From contig NZ_CP066265.1 in NCBI RefSeq assembly GCF_023278085.1, forward strand, positions 2,572,501-2,636,500: 64,000 bases of DNA, given 5' to 3'. The translations under genes were made by a program, and so were the position numbers. The notes beneath the pieces are model-generated. The model was not told the origin of the DNA. It searched no databases and saw only the letters and a program-made list of their open reading frames with translations. Each line of letters starts with the position of its first letter. Position 1 is the stretch's first letter. This document shows, in pieces, positions 37,099-46,221 of this stretch. This stretch comes from Pseudomonas syringae (GTDB lineage: Bacteria; Pseudomonadota; Gammaproteobacteria; Pseudomonadales; Pseudomonadaceae).

Positions 37099-38322
37099 TC
37101 AGGCAACCTGAATTCTTGCTCGCCAGGCTACGCCGCTGACCGCAAGCAGTACAAGCAACACTGAATAGACCCAATAGGCACCCACCTGGTCGTATGACCA
37201 GCCAGCCAGAAGAACGCCCGACAACCCAGCGAGACGGCTGATGAAATCAATGGCGCCATACCAGCTCCCGATGACTTCTTTAGGCAACGTCAGCTGTATG
37301 GCGCTTGCCGTACTGCGAAAATAAACGGTGGTACCAAACTGGAACAGGAACATCCCGACAGCGACACCTGCGAAGCAGCCTTTAAGCCACAGGGCAATGG
37401 CTATGCCGATGAACATAGCCGCATGGGCTGACCGCATTGTCACCGTAAGACTTATATCCCGGACTGTGGCCGTCGTTAATCCACCCAGCACAGCTCCGGT
37501 CATCCCCAGCGCATAGAGATAACCTGTCTGCTCCGGAGAAAATGCATGGAAATCCCGGAGAAAAGGAATCCATAAAAGCGCCAGCACGCTTATCACCAGA
37601 ACACAGGTTGAATATGACGCCAGAAAACCACGCCACTGCGGTGCCCCGAGAAGTCTCATGGCAGCCCTCGCTGCACCCGTGATGCTTTGGTGGAATCGCT
37701 CTTTGAAAGATAAGTCATCCACGTCTGTGCTTGCCATATTGTGGTCTGTAAGTGCGGACCACAATGCAAGGAGCAGGGCGCCTGACATGAACACAACAGA
37801 GACGACGAGCGCCATTGGCAGGCTTGTATGAAGTATCACCAGCGCGCCAATCGCCGGGCCGGTCGCTCTGGCGATGCCATTGATAACCGCAAGAAAACCA
37901 TTGACCCGGATAATCTCTTCCCTTGCGAAGAGAAAAGGTATGAATGAAAACATGATAAGCCGTACGTACTGATGTATCAGGTCAACCAGAAATGCAAAAA
38001 ACCATACAAGCTCAACCGACCCGCCTGACAAGGAGAGGGTGGCAACTGCAATTGAAAATACGACCATGTTTACAATCTGGGTGATGATGAACAGCTTCCA
38101 CTTGTCATGCCGATCAATGAATCCCGAACCCAGTAACGTCACCAGAATTTCCGCGCTGTAACCCATTGCATAAGTGGTCATCACAGCGAGTGTTTTGCCT
38201 GAAAGGTTATAGGCCAGGTTAGCAAATGCCAGGTCATAGACGGCTTCGGAGAGCGCGACCAAAATGCCTATTGATGCGAACACATACAGAATTCGTTTAT
38301 TCGAACAGGAAAGGGCGAGCAT
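37099..38322 (-). CDS. MFS transporter of lower GC content
   Basis: A 407-residue major facilitator superfamily protein with about 12 membrane segments. GSGFIDRHDKWK between segments 2 and 3 corresponds to the family's conserved cytoplasmic loop. ATG at 38322 (MLALSCSNKRIL) was preferred over an in-frame GTG at 38346; the ribosome site is weak for both. By eye the gene is clearly less GC-rich than its neighbours and uses more A/T-ending codons, which suggests separate acquisition. It points away from the achromobactin genes and shares the intergenic region holding a Fur box, so iron control and a transport role in siderophore traffic are possible but unproven. Confidence 0.82.
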   Translation of the reverse strand: MLALSCSNKRILYVFASIGILVALSEAVYDLAFANLAYNLSGKTLAVMTTYAMGYSAEILVTLLGSGFIDRHDKWKLFIITQIVNMVVFSIAVATLSLSGGSVELVWFFAFLVDLIHQYVRLIMFSFIPFLFAREEIIRVNGFLAVINGIARATGPAIGALVILHTSLPMALVVSVVFMSGALLLALWSALTDHNMASTDVDDLSFKERFHQSITGAARAAMRLLGAPQWRGFLASYSTCVLVISVLALLWIPFLRDFHAFSPEQTGYLYALGMTGAVLGGLTTATVRDISLTVTMRSAHAAMFIGIAIALWLKGCFAGVAVGMFLFQFGTTVYFRSTASAIQLTLPKEVIGSWYGAIDFISRLAGLSGVLLAGWSYDQVGAYWVYSVLLVLLAVSGVAWRARIQVA

Positions 38323-38650
38323 CGTAGTCCATCCATGACTTGGCACACTGAATCATAAGGCGTTGCGGTCGAAATACCAGCCGGAGCTTCTGGCGGAGGA
38401 CATGACCGCTACGGAAAGCATGGTTTTGACAAAAAATGAGACACCCCGGACACAAATGTGCAACTGAATGCCTTTAAGTGTCAGCACCGACACCTCGTCT
38501 ACACGTGGCGCAGATCCATGCTCTGCGTGCCAATGACGCCCGATTTCCGCAACGGAAAGGGGCCTTTTGAAAAAAAAGAGCATGGACTCGGGATATAACA
38601 CTAATTAGAATCAGTCTCATTTGGCGCATCCATCGCTCAAGGCTCTTGTC
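38323..38650. other. Intergenic region between divergent MFS and sigma-factor genes
   Basis: 328 bases with no confident gene. It holds the Fur box at 38603-38621. A minus-strand frame of 76 codons (38353-38583, starting MLFFFKRPLSVAEIG) has no ribosome site and no recognised motif; it is left unannotated but could be a remnant or a small protein. Confidence 0.6.
38603..38621 (+). promoter_or_regulatory. Fur box upstream of the achromobactin sigma-factor gene
   Basis: AATTAGAATCAGTCTCATT matches the 19-base Fur palindrome AATGAGAATCATTCTCATT at 17 positions. It ends 29 bases before the sigma-factor ATG at 38651, where bound Fur-Fe2+ would block transcription. Iron starvation would then release expression of the sigma factor, anti-sigma and receptor genes. 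Confidence 0.75.
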
Positions 38651-39160
38651 ATGATTGACACAGCGACCCTACCTTCGCAGACCCTGCATTCCCTGTACCG
38701 CGATCACCACGGCTGGCTTGAAAACTGGCTGCGCAAGCGCATGGGCAATGCCTGGGATGCCGCAGACCTGAGTCAGGATACCTTTTTACGGGTGCTGTCC
38801 AGTTCGCAACAGATCGCCGACATGCAGGAGCCACGGGCGTATCTGCTGACCGTGGGCAAGCGCCTGCTCAGCAATTTCTACACCCGTCGCAGTCTGGAAC
38901 AGGCTTATCTGGAGGCGCTTGCCCAGCTGCCTGAAGACAGCGTGCCGTCTCCCGAACAGCGCTGGTTGCTGCTGGAAACCCTGCAGGCGCTCGACGAGTT
39001 GCTGGACGGTTTACCTGCACCGGTACGCCGGGCGTTTCTCTGGAGTCAGCTCGAAGGGCTGGGCTATCGCGACATTGCGCAACGCTTGCAGGTGTCCGAG
39101 CGCACCGTCAAACGCTACATGGCGCAAGCCTATGAGCACTGCCTGCTGGTGGATTGGTGA
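38651..39160 (+). CDS. acsS: FecI-type ECF sigma factor for achromobactin
   Basis: A 169-residue extracytoplasmic-function sigma-70 factor of the iron-starvation type. Region 2 covers LHSLYRDHHGWLENWLRKRMG and the DAADLSQDTFLRVL motif; region 4 is LEGLGYRDIAQRLQVSERTVKRYMAQAY. It should direct RNA polymerase to achromobactin receptor and/or biosynthesis promoters after a signal from the receptor. ATG 38651 was chosen (AAGG 8 bases upstream); a longer TTG-started frame would overlap the Fur box. The stop overlaps the start of the fecR-like gene (GTGA), so the two are translationally coupled. The equivalent gene in P. syringae is called acsS; the symbol is given on family and position. Confidence 0.88.
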   Translation: MIDTATLPSQTLHSLYRDHHGWLENWLRKRMGNAWDAADLSQDTFLRVLSSSQQIADMQEPRAYLLTVGKRLLSNFYTRRSLEQAYLEALAQLPEDSVPSPEQRWLLLETLQALDELLDGLPAPVRRAFLWSQLEGLGYRDIAQRLQVSERTVKRYMAQAYEHCLLVDW

Positions 39161-40122
39161 TCCGTTCTGCACCCTCGAACGAAGAGCGCGAGGTTGTACG
39201 CAGAGCTGCGCAATGGCTGGCACTGCTAGAGTCCGGTGGTGCCAGCGAAGAAGATCACGCCATGCTGCAGCACTGGCGCGAAAGTGCTGCTGGCAATGAG
39301 CGCGCCTGGCAGAAAGCCCAGCAACTGCGTCAGCGCTTTTCGGCCTTGCCGGCCAATCTGGCGATGGCGACGCTGGACCGTCCCGACAAGGCTCGACGCG
39401 CCGCGCTGAAACGAGCATTTGGCTTTGCTGCGCTGGCTCCAGCGGTCTGGCTGTTGGGACGCGAATTACCCCTCGAGGTATGGCGTGCCGACTTGCACAC
39501 CGCCGTCGGCGAACACCGGCGCCTGACACTGGCTGATGGCAGCGTCCTGCAACTGAACACCGACAGCGCCGTCAACGTCGATCCGGGTGCCCGGCAGATA
39601 ACGCTGATACGCGGAGAAATCGCGCTCAAAGTGCCGGGCAGTGCGCCGTTGACCATCGATGGCCCTTACGGGCGCATCGTGGTCAGTCAGAGTGAAGTCT
39701 GCGTACGTCTCAACGAGAGCGACTGCCGGGTCTCGGTGGTCAGCGGTTCGGTACAGATCCATCCGTTACAAGGCCCTGCGCTGGTTGTGCAGGCGCAACA
39801 GCAGATCAGCCTGCAAAGGAACGGGGCAGGTCCGATCACCGCCTTTGACGCCCTGTCGCCGGGCTGGCGTGACGGCGTGCTGACTGCGCAGAACCAGCCA
39901 CTGGGCAGTTTTCTGCGCGAGCTCGGTCGATACCGTCCCGGTCTGCTGCGCTGGGAGCCCGAGCTTGAGGCATTGCGCGTGACGGGCAGTTTTCAGCTCG
40001 ATAACACTGACCGGGTACTGTCATTGCTGGCGGCCAGTCTGCCGGTGGATATCCACATGCGTACCCGTTACTGGGTCACTCTGGCCCCCCGAAAAAACTC
40101 ACCACAAAAAAATAATGCGTGA
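39157..40122 (+). CDS. FecR-family anti-sigma/signal-transducing membrane protein
   Basis: A 321-residue inner-membrane regulator of the FecI-type sigma factor. Residues ~10-55 form the cytoplasmic DUF4880 segment (AAQWLALLESGGASEEDHA, then HWRESAAGNERAWQKA). A membrane span lies near GFAALAPAVWLLG, and the periplasmic FecR domain begins at WRADLHTAVGEHRRLTLADGS. GTG at 39157 is used because it overlaps the sigma-factor stop by 4 bases. It passes the occupied-receptor signal across the membrane. The gene ends in an A-rich run (six and seven A) just before the receptor gene. Confidence 0.88.
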   Translation: MIRSAPSNEEREVVRRAAQWLALLESGGASEEDHAMLQHWRESAAGNERAWQKAQQLRQRFSALPANLAMATLDRPDKARRAALKRAFGFAALAPAVWLLGRELPLEVWRADLHTAVGEHRRLTLADGSVLQLNTDSAVNVDPGARQITLIRGEIALKVPGSAPLTIDGPYGRIVVSQSEVCVRLNESDCRVSVVSGSVQIHPLQGPALVVQAQQQISLQRNGAGPITAFDALSPGWRDGVLTAQNQPLGSFLRELGRYRPGLLRWEPELEALRVTGSFQLDNTDRVLSLLAASLPVDIHMRTRYWVTLAPRKNSPQKNNA

Positions 40123-40190
40123 AGCCTGTCCCTTTTTTTCGTCTCACTGGTCATTCCAGGTAGTGAACAAAATTACGAGAGCTTCCCTCT

Positions 40191-42593
40191 ATGTCTGCAG
40201 TTTCTCCCCATCGTTTGCGTCCGCTGTTGCATTTCGGTCTGTTGCTGACCCTGAGCTCCAGTCCGCTGCTCGTTTCGACCAGTTGGGCCGACACCGCTAA
40301 CAGACGAGCCTATGAAGTGCCCGCTGGCACCCTGAGTGCCGCGCTGACCCGGTTTGCCGGGCAGGCCGGCGTCAACCTGTCGGTAGACCCTGCGCTGGTG
40401 AACGGACGCAACAGCGCCGGTCTGTCGGGCGACTTTGCAGTCGAAGAAGGCTTTGCGCGACTGTTGCAAGGCACTGGTCTGCAATTGGTATCCGTCGGCG
40501 ATCAGGCGTACACGCTGATTCCTGCCGTGCAAAGCACGAGTATGCAACTGGCGCCGACTTCAATTGTCGGCGACGTGGGCTCCACGGACGGTCAGGAATA
40601 TGCAGGCGGACAGGTTGCGCGCAAAGGTTCGCAAGGCATGCTCGGCTCGCGGGATTTCATGGAAACGCCGTTCAGCATGACCACCTACACCAAGGAGGCA
40701 GTGAAAAACCAGCAGGCCCGCACATTGGGTGACCTGATTGCCAGTGATCCGTCGGTGCGCTCCACCAACCCCGCGGGCGGCCGTTATGAACAGTTCACCA
40801 TTCGTGGTTTCAGCCTGTTCAACAGTGACGTGTCCTACAACGGCCTTTACGGCATTCTGCCCACCTACACCATCGACATGGAAATGGCCGATCGGGTCGA
40901 CATCCTCAAAGGCCCGAGCCAACTGATCAACGGCATCTCGCCGCGCGGCAGTGTCGGCGGCGGGATCAACGTTGTGCCTAAACGGGCAACCGACAAGCCC
41001 ATCACCGAGTTCACCACCAGCTATGCCTCCAAAGGGCAGGTCGGTGCCGCGGTGGACGTGGCTCGCCGGTTCGGTGAAGACGACAAGTTCGGTATTCGCT
41101 TCAACGGCGTGAAGCAGTCCGGCGATACCGAGTGGGACCATCAGAGCGTCGATCGCGACATGGCAGTGCTGGGCCTGGATTTCCGCGGCGAGCGTTTGCG
41201 CCTGTCGACCGATATCGGTCACACCGAACGTGACACCGACGCCCCGCAGGAGCGCGTGCAGGTCGGCGCCAATGCCAAAGTGCCCAATGCCAACGATGTG
41301 CGTGACAACTATGCGCAGGCCTGGAGCAAGGCGCGCACCCGGGACACCTTCGGCGCGGTGAATGCCGAGTACGACGTCAATGACTCGGTCATGCTCTACG
41401 GCGGTGTCGGCGCGCGCAAAAGCAACCATGAGTTCCTGCGCCATGCGGTGTCGGTGACCAACAACGCGGGCGATTTCAGCGTGCAGCCCCGCGACTTCAC
41501 CCGTGACGAAAACGTCCGGACCGCCAACGCCGGGGTGCGCAACTGGTTCCATACCGGACCGGTCAGCCACGAGGTCAATCTGGCTGCCAGCTATTTCTAC
41601 ATGGACTTCGAGAACGGCGGCGCGCGCTATGCGGCCTCGCCCAGCAACCTGTATGACCCGGTCGAGACACCGACCCCCTCGAACCCGACCCGATCCGACT
41701 CCAAGGTCTACACCGAAAACCGTTTCAGCGGCGTGGCCTTGACCGACACCATGGGCTTCTTCGATGACCGCCTGCTGCTGACACTCGGTGCCCGCTGGCA
41801 ACGGGTCAAGGTTGATGACTGGACTGACAACGTCAAGGGCGACACCGCCTACGACGAGGAAAAGGTCTCGCCTTCAGGTGGCATTCTTTACAAGGTCACC
41901 GAAGACTTTTCGGTGTACGCCAACTACATGGAAGGTCTGAGCCAGGGCAAGATCGCGCCGTCGACCTCTGTGAACGAAGACGAGATATTCCCGCCGTTCG
42001 TCAGTCGCCAGGTTGAAGTCGGTGCCAAGTATGACCTGGGCTCGTATGCGTTCACCGCCAGCGTCTTCCGTATCAAGCAACCGGCTTACGAGACCAATGC
42101 CACGTCGCGGGTTTTCGGCCCGAATGGCAAGCGCAAGAATGACGGTGTCGAGCTGACGATGTTCGGCGAACCCCTCAAGGGTTTCCGTCTGCTGGGCGGG
42201 GTGATGTACATCGACAGCGAACTGACCCAGACCGTCAACGGTCAGTTCGATGGCAACCGGGCACCTGCCACGCCCGAATATAACGTCAACCTGGGGGCCG
42301 AGTGGGACGTGCCGCAGGTCAAGGGCCTGACCCTGACCGGGCGGGGCATCTACACCAGTTCGCAGTACCTGGAACAGGCCAACAGCAAAAGCATCGATTC
42401 TTCCGAGCGTTTCGACGTGGGCGCGCGCTATGCCTTCAAAGTCGATCAGAAGGACATCACGCTGCGGGCCAACATCGAAAACGTCATGGACAAGCGTTAC
42501 TGGGCCTCGGCCGGTGCCTCGGATGACAGTGAGCCCGGCCTGACGCTGGCGACTCCGAGGACCTACCTGCTGTCAGCAACCATCGGGTTTTGA
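40191..42593 (+). CDS. acr: TonB-dependent ferric-achromobactin receptor/transducer
   Basis: An 800-residue outer-membrane receptor. A signal peptide (~1-34) is followed by an STN signalling domain (~40-110: YEVPAGTLSAALTRFAGQAG to YTLIPA), a TonB-box-like stretch (APTSIV), the plug (~145-260, including RYEQFTIRGFSLFNSD) and a 22-strand barrel ending in TYLLSATIGF. The STN domain marks it as a transducer that signals through the FecR-like protein to the sigma factor encoded just upstream. Siderophore receptors with the motif NGISPRGSVGGGINVVPKRA belong to the ferrichrome/achromobactin-like group. The position directly before acsF matches the acr gene of achromobactin loci. The ribosome site before the ATG is poor. 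Confidence 0.9.
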   Translation: MSAVSPHRLRPLLHFGLLLTLSSSPLLVSTSWADTANRRAYEVPAGTLSAALTRFAGQAGVNLSVDPALVNGRNSAGLSGDFAVEEGFARLLQGTGLQLVSVGDQAYTLIPAVQSTSMQLAPTSIVGDVGSTDGQEYAGGQVARKGSQGMLGSRDFMETPFSMTTYTKEAVKNQQARTLGDLIASDPSVRSTNPAGGRYEQFTIRGFSLFNSDVSYNGLYGILPTYTIDMEMADRVDILKGPSQLINGISPRGSVGGGINVVPKRATDKPITEFTTSYASKGQVGAAVDVARRFGEDDKFGIRFNGVKQSGDTEWDHQSVDRDMAVLGLDFRGERLRLSTDIGHTERDTDAPQERVQVGANAKVPNANDVRDNYAQAWSKARTRDTFGAVNAEYDVNDSVMLYGGVGARKSNHEFLRHAVSVTNNAGDFSVQPRDFTRDENVRTANAGVRNWFHTGPVSHEVNLAASYFYMDFENGGARYAASPSNLYDPVETPTPSNPTRSDSKVYTENRFSGVALTDTMGFFDDRLLLTLGARWQRVKVDDWTDNVKGDTAYDEEKVSPSGGILYKVTEDFSVYANYMEGLSQGKIAPSTSVNEDEIFPPFVSRQVEVGAKYDLGSYAFTASVFRIKQPAYETNATSRVFGPNGKRKNDGVELTMFGEPLKGFRLLGGVMYIDSELTQTVNGQFDGNRAPATPEYNVNLGAEWDVPQVKGLTLTGRGIYTSSQYLEQANSKSIDSSERFDVGARYAFKVDQKDITLRANIENVMDKRYWASAGASDDSEPGLTLATPRTYLLSATIGF

Positions 42594-42934
42594 ATGCAGA
42601 TGACTGCCCGGCCCATGGAAGGGCCGCATGCAGCACAGATCACACTCGGCAGATCCTTCTCGAGGCATAACCTGTATATATAAATAGCTGAATACGTAGA
42701 GCGTTACTGAATAAAGACTTAACAAACCTACTATTAGCAGTGACTTTTTATCCATTAAAGTGCTTGTTCCAGTGATGGCACTTTGAATGACTCCGGTGAA
42801 AACTTCGGGGCTATTGCGTACCTGAAAACTTTATAAATCCCTTATTTTATTTTCATGTTTTTTTTCGATACAACAGGTTGCACTTCCGGCTGAATGATAA
42901 TAGTTTGCATCTCGAACTTAGCGAGGGTTAACTG
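42594..42934. other. AT-rich intergenic region upstream of acsF
   Basis: 341 bases, clearly less GC-rich than the flanking genes. A weak hairpin (CGGCCC 42609-42614 with GGGCCG 42621-42626) follows the receptor stop without a T-run. A Fur-like site lies at 42893-42911. A 60-codon minus-strand frame (42573-42755, MDKKSLLIVGLLSLYSVT...) would encode a small membrane protein but lacks a ribosome site and is not called. Confidence 0.6.
42893..42911 (+). promoter_or_regulatory. Probable Fur box upstream of acsF
   Basis: AATGATAATAGTTTGCATC matches the Fur palindrome AATGAGAATCATTCTCATT at about 13 of 19 positions, strong on the left half and weak on the right. It lies 23 bases before the acsF ATG, a position suited to repression of the biosynthetic operon. 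GAGGG at 42923-42927 is the acsF ribosome site. Confidence 0.5.
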
Positions 42935-44311
42935 ATGTTGAATGATGGCTTATTGCACTCTACTACGTCGCAGAAAACCAATGCCAACTATCTGGATCGA
43001 CAGAGCAAGTTTGAATCCAATGTGCGAAGTTATCCGCGCAAGTTGCCGCTGGCGATTGCCAAGGCACATGGCGTCTGGGTAACGGACGTTGAAGGCACCA
43101 CGTATCTTGATTGCCTGGCCGGTGCCGGAACGCTGGCATTGGGTCATAACCATGAAGCGATCATGGCCAGTCTCGACAGCTTTCTGACCTCAGGCATGCC
43201 GATGCACACCCTTGACCTGACCACGGCGGTCAAGGATGCATTCAGCGAAGCGCTGCTGGGTCTGCTGCCGGGGCAGGGCCGTGATTACTGCCTGCAATTC
43301 TGCGGGCCGTCGGGTGCAGATGCCGTTGAGGCCGCGATCAAACTGGCCAAGACCGCCACCGGCCGTCACAACGTCATCAGTTTTTCCGGCGCGTACCACG
43401 GCATGACCCACGGCGCGTTGGCGCTGACCGGTAACACCGCGCCGAAAAACGCGGTCGCCAACCTGATGCCCGGCGTGCAGTTCCTGCCGTACCCGCACGA
43501 ATACCGTTGCCCGCTGGGCATTGGCGGCGAGGCCGGGGTCGATGCGCTGAGCTACTACTTTACCCAGTTCATCGAAGACGTCGAAAGTGGCGTGTCGCTG
43601 CCTGCAGCCGTGATCCTGGAAGCGGTTCAGGGCGAGGGCGGCGTCAATCCTGCACCGGCCGCCTGGCTGCAGCAGATTCGCGAAGTGACCCGCAAGCACG
43701 GCATCCTGCTGATTCTCGATGAGGTGCAGGCCGGTTTTGGCCGCACCGGCAAGATGTTCGCCTTCGAGCATGCCGGGATCGAACCCGACATCATTGTCAT
43801 GTCCAAGGCAGTAGGGGGTGGCCTGCCGCTGGCAGTGCTGGGCTTCAAGCGCGAGTTCGATGCGTGGGCCCCCGGCAATCACGCGGGTACTTTCCGCGGT
43901 AACCAGATGGCGATGGCCACCGGGCTTGCCACCCTTGAAGTCCTGCAACGCCAAAACCTTGCCGGCCAGGCCGCAAAGCGCGGGCAGTGGCTGAAAGACC
44001 AACTGAAAGACTTGCAACAGCGCTATCCCGCCATGGGCCACGTGCGTGGGCGCGGGCTGATGCTGGGCATTGAAATTGTCGATGAGCGCAAGGCCGCAGA
44101 CCGCCTCGGCTGCTTTCCGACGGACCCGGAACTGGCAGTGGTCATTCAACAGCACTGTTTCAAACAGGGCCTGTTGCTTGAGCGCGGTGGCCGTAACGGT
44201 AATGTGATCCGGCTCTTGCCGCCGCTGATTATTACCGAGGAACAATGCCAATTGGTTGTTCAACGATTTGAAGAAGCGCTCAAGGCAGCGTTGTTTCAAT
44301 TGCGCAAGTAA
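42935..44311 (+). CDS. acsF: Diaminobutyrate:2-oxoglutarate aminotransferase (achromobactin)
   Basis: A 458-residue class III PLP aminotransferase. It makes L-2,4-diaminobutyrate from aspartate semialdehyde and an amino donor, a building block of achromobactin. [18 protein letters not shown] binds the cofactor phosphate, [13 protein letters not shown] carries the PLP aspartate, and [11 protein letters not shown] contains the Schiff-base lysine (Lys291). The length equals that of EctB/Dat-type transaminases. It is the first gene of the biosynthetic operon, 125 bases before acsD, with a Fur-like site and a clear GAGGG ribosome site upstream. Confidence 0.92.
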   Translation: MLNDGLLHSTTSQKTNANYLDRQSKFESNVRSYPRKLPLAIAKAHGVWVTDVEGTTYLDCLAGAGTLALGHNHEAIMASLDSFLTSGMPMHTLDLTTAVKDAFSEALLGLLPGQGRDYCLQFCGPSGADAVEAAIKLAKTATGRHNVISFSGAYHGMTHGALALTGNTAPKNAVANLMPGVQFLPYPHEYRCPLGIGGEAGVDALSYYFTQFIEDVESGVSLPAAVILEAVQGEGGVNPAPAAWLQQIREVTRKHGILLILDEVQAGFGRTGKMFAFEHAGIEPDIIVMSKAVGGGLPLAVLGFKREFDAWAPGNHAGTFRGNQMAMATGLATLEVLQRQNLAGQAAKRGQWLKDQLKDLQQRYPAMGHVRGRGLMLGIEIVDERKAADRLGCFPTDPELAVVIQQHCFKQGLLLERGGRNGNVIRLLPPLIITEEQCQLVVQRFEEALKAALFQLRK

Positions 44312-44436
44312 CTGCCGCGCCGCGTGATCAAAAGACGTGGCACCCGTTCAGAACATTCAATGAACAGATAGACAGCATTACTGACCTGTTGCCGCGCCAC
44401 TTAAAACAGTAAGCGTACAGCGACTGTGGAGCAGAC

Positions 44437-46221
44437 ATGACCAATACCGATCGCACCGTTTTATCAAATATGGTGAGCGAGTTGGCGACGACACGTGCCT
44501 TACTCAATTGCCTGATCAAGGAATTCGCACTGCCTGAAAACTGCCTCCACTACACGTGGCCGCAAGACATGCAGGGTATTGCACCGGGCAGTTTTGTCGA
44601 CGGCGGACACTGGAAAGGTATTCCACTGACCATCAGCCTGCCCAATCAACAGCAGTTCTTCGTGCTGGTGGATCGTCAGGACCGTCTCGGCAGTCACCGA
44701 TACCTCTCTGATGTCTATGCACGCAGTGGTCAGGGCACCTGGCGCTGCCTGGCGTTTGCCGAATTCGCCCGGCACTTGCTGAGCGCCTGTGAACACATGA
44801 CCCGCGCCAGCAACGACGAACTGCTGGACCAGGTGCTGCAAAGCCAGCACCTGACCGCTGCCATCGTGGCACACAACATGACTGGCCAGCATCCCGCACC
44901 ACTGAGCGGTTATCTGGCCAGCGAGCAGGGCTTGTGGTTCGGTCATCCCAACCACCCGGCGCCCAAGGCGCGGCTGTGGCCTGCGCATCTGGCGCAGGAA
45001 ACCTACGCACCGGAGTTTCAGGCGCAGACCGCGCTGCACCTGTTTGAAGTCCCGCTGGAGGGCTTGCGCATTACCGCCAATGGCTTGAGCGAAGCCGAGG
45101 TGATGTCGGGCTTCGCCGACCAGTCCCGGGCCCGACCCGGCCATGCGCTGATCTGCATGCACCCTGTACAGGCGCAGCTGTTCATGCAGGACCGTCGTGT
45201 GCAGCGTCTGCTCGAACTGGGAGATATCTCGGATCTGGGGCCAAGCGGCCTGCTGGCCAGCCCGACTGCCTCAATGCGTACCTGGTACATCGAAGGTCAC
45301 GACTACTTCATCAAAGGCTCGCTGAATGTACGCATTACCAACTGTGTCAGGAAGAACGCCTGGTACGAGCTGGAAAGCACGTTGATCATCGACGACTTGT
45401 TTCAGCGCTTGCAGCAGACCCGGCCGGAAACCCTGGGTGGACTGTCGACGGTTGCCGAGCCCGGTTCGATGAGCTGGGCCCCCAAGGGCGCAAGCGAAGC
45501 GGACGGACACTGGTTTCGTGAACAGACCGGGGCGATTCTGCGGGAAAACTTCTGTCGCCGTTCCGGTGCCGAGTGCAGCGTGATGGCCGGCACCCTGTTC
45601 GCACGTGACCTGCGTTCCAGGCCGCTGGTACATGATTTTCTTCAGCGTTTCAAAGGCAGCGAGCTTGAAGACGACGACCTGGTCAACTGGTTCGACGCTT
45701 ACCAGGCCTTGCTGCTGCGCCCGGTCATGGCGTTGTTCTTCAACCATGGCATCGTGATGGAGCCGCACCTGCAGAATGCCGTCCTGATTCACGATAACGG
45801 CCAGCCGCAGCAACTGTTGTTGCGCGATTTCGAAGGCGTCAAGCTGACCGATGAGCTGGGCATCGGTGCCATTCAGGTCGGGCTGCATCCACGGGTTCGT
45901 CAGTCGCTGCTTTACAGCCGCGAACAGGGCTGGAGCCGCATCACCTACTGCCTGATGATCAATAACCTGTCCGAGGCCGTGCTGGCCCTGAGCTGGGAGC
46001 GCCCGCATCTGGCACCGCTGATGTGGCAGAAAGTCGAGCAGCAACTGCGGCGCATTCGCGATGAACTGGTGCGTCCGTGCCCGGAGCTGGATGCGCTGAT
46101 CGCAGGCCATTCGATTGCCTGCAAGACCAACCTCAAGGTGCGTCTGGCGGCCAAGGCGGATCGTGAGGCCAATTACGTGCGTCTTGCATCACCGTGGGGT
46201 TCGGAGGTGCGTTATGCATAA
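44437..46221 (+). CDS. acsD: NIS siderophore synthetase AcsD (citrate-activating)
   Basis: A 594-residue IucA/IucC-family synthetase. In studied achromobactin systems AcsD adenylates citrate and joins it to L-serine to give O-citrylserine. Visible family motifs are MHPVQAQLFMQD, the nucleotide-binding SPTASMRTWYI and the C-terminal HGIVMEPHLQNAVLIH, with RDFEGVKL following. A GGAGCAGAC stretch precedes the ATG. The last 8 bases overlap the acsE start. The assignment among the three synthetases of the locus rests on gene order (acsF-acsD-acsE) and motif style. Confidence 0.93.
   Translation: MTNTDRTVLSNMVSELATTRALLNCLIKEFALPENCLHYTWPQDMQGIAPGSFVDGGHWKGIPLTISLPNQQQFFVLVDRQDRLGSHRYLSDVYARSGQGTWRCLAFAEFARHLLSACEHMTRASNDELLDQVLQSQHLTAAIVAHNMTGQHPAPLSGYLASEQGLWFGHPNHPAPKARLWPAHLAQETYAPEFQAQTALHLFEVPLEGLRITANGLSEAEVMSGFADQSRARPGHALICMHPVQAQLFMQDRRVQRLLELGDISDLGPSGLLASPTASMRTWYIEGHDYFIKGSLNVRITNCVRKNAWYELESTLIIDDLFQRLQQTRPETLGGLSTVAEPGSMSWAPKGASEADGHWFREQTGAILRENFCRRSGAECSVMAGTLFARDLRSRPLVHDFLQRFKGSELEDDDLVNWFDAYQALLLRPVMALFFNHGIVMEPHLQNAVLIHDNGQPQQLLLRDFEGVKLTDELGIGAIQVGLHPRVRQSLLYSREQGWSRITYCLMINNLSEAVLALSWERPHLAPLMWQKVEQQLRRIRDELVRPCPELDALIAGHSIACKTNLKVRLAAKADREANYVRLASPWGSEVRYA

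Noticed and set aside
38353..38583. 76-codon minus-strand frame between the low-GC MFS gene and the sigma-factor gene
   Set aside because: No ribosome site, no known motif, and its start abuts the Fur/promoter region. Left as unannotated sequence.
40095..40180. A- and T-homopolymers (six to seven bases) at the fecR-like/receptor junction as a phase-variation switch
   Set aside because: The tracts are short, one is at the extreme 3' end of the gene and the other is between genes, so slippage would have little coding effect.
42609..42626. Hairpin after the receptor gene as a terminator
   Set aside because: Only six pairs, no T-run and no extension of the stem.
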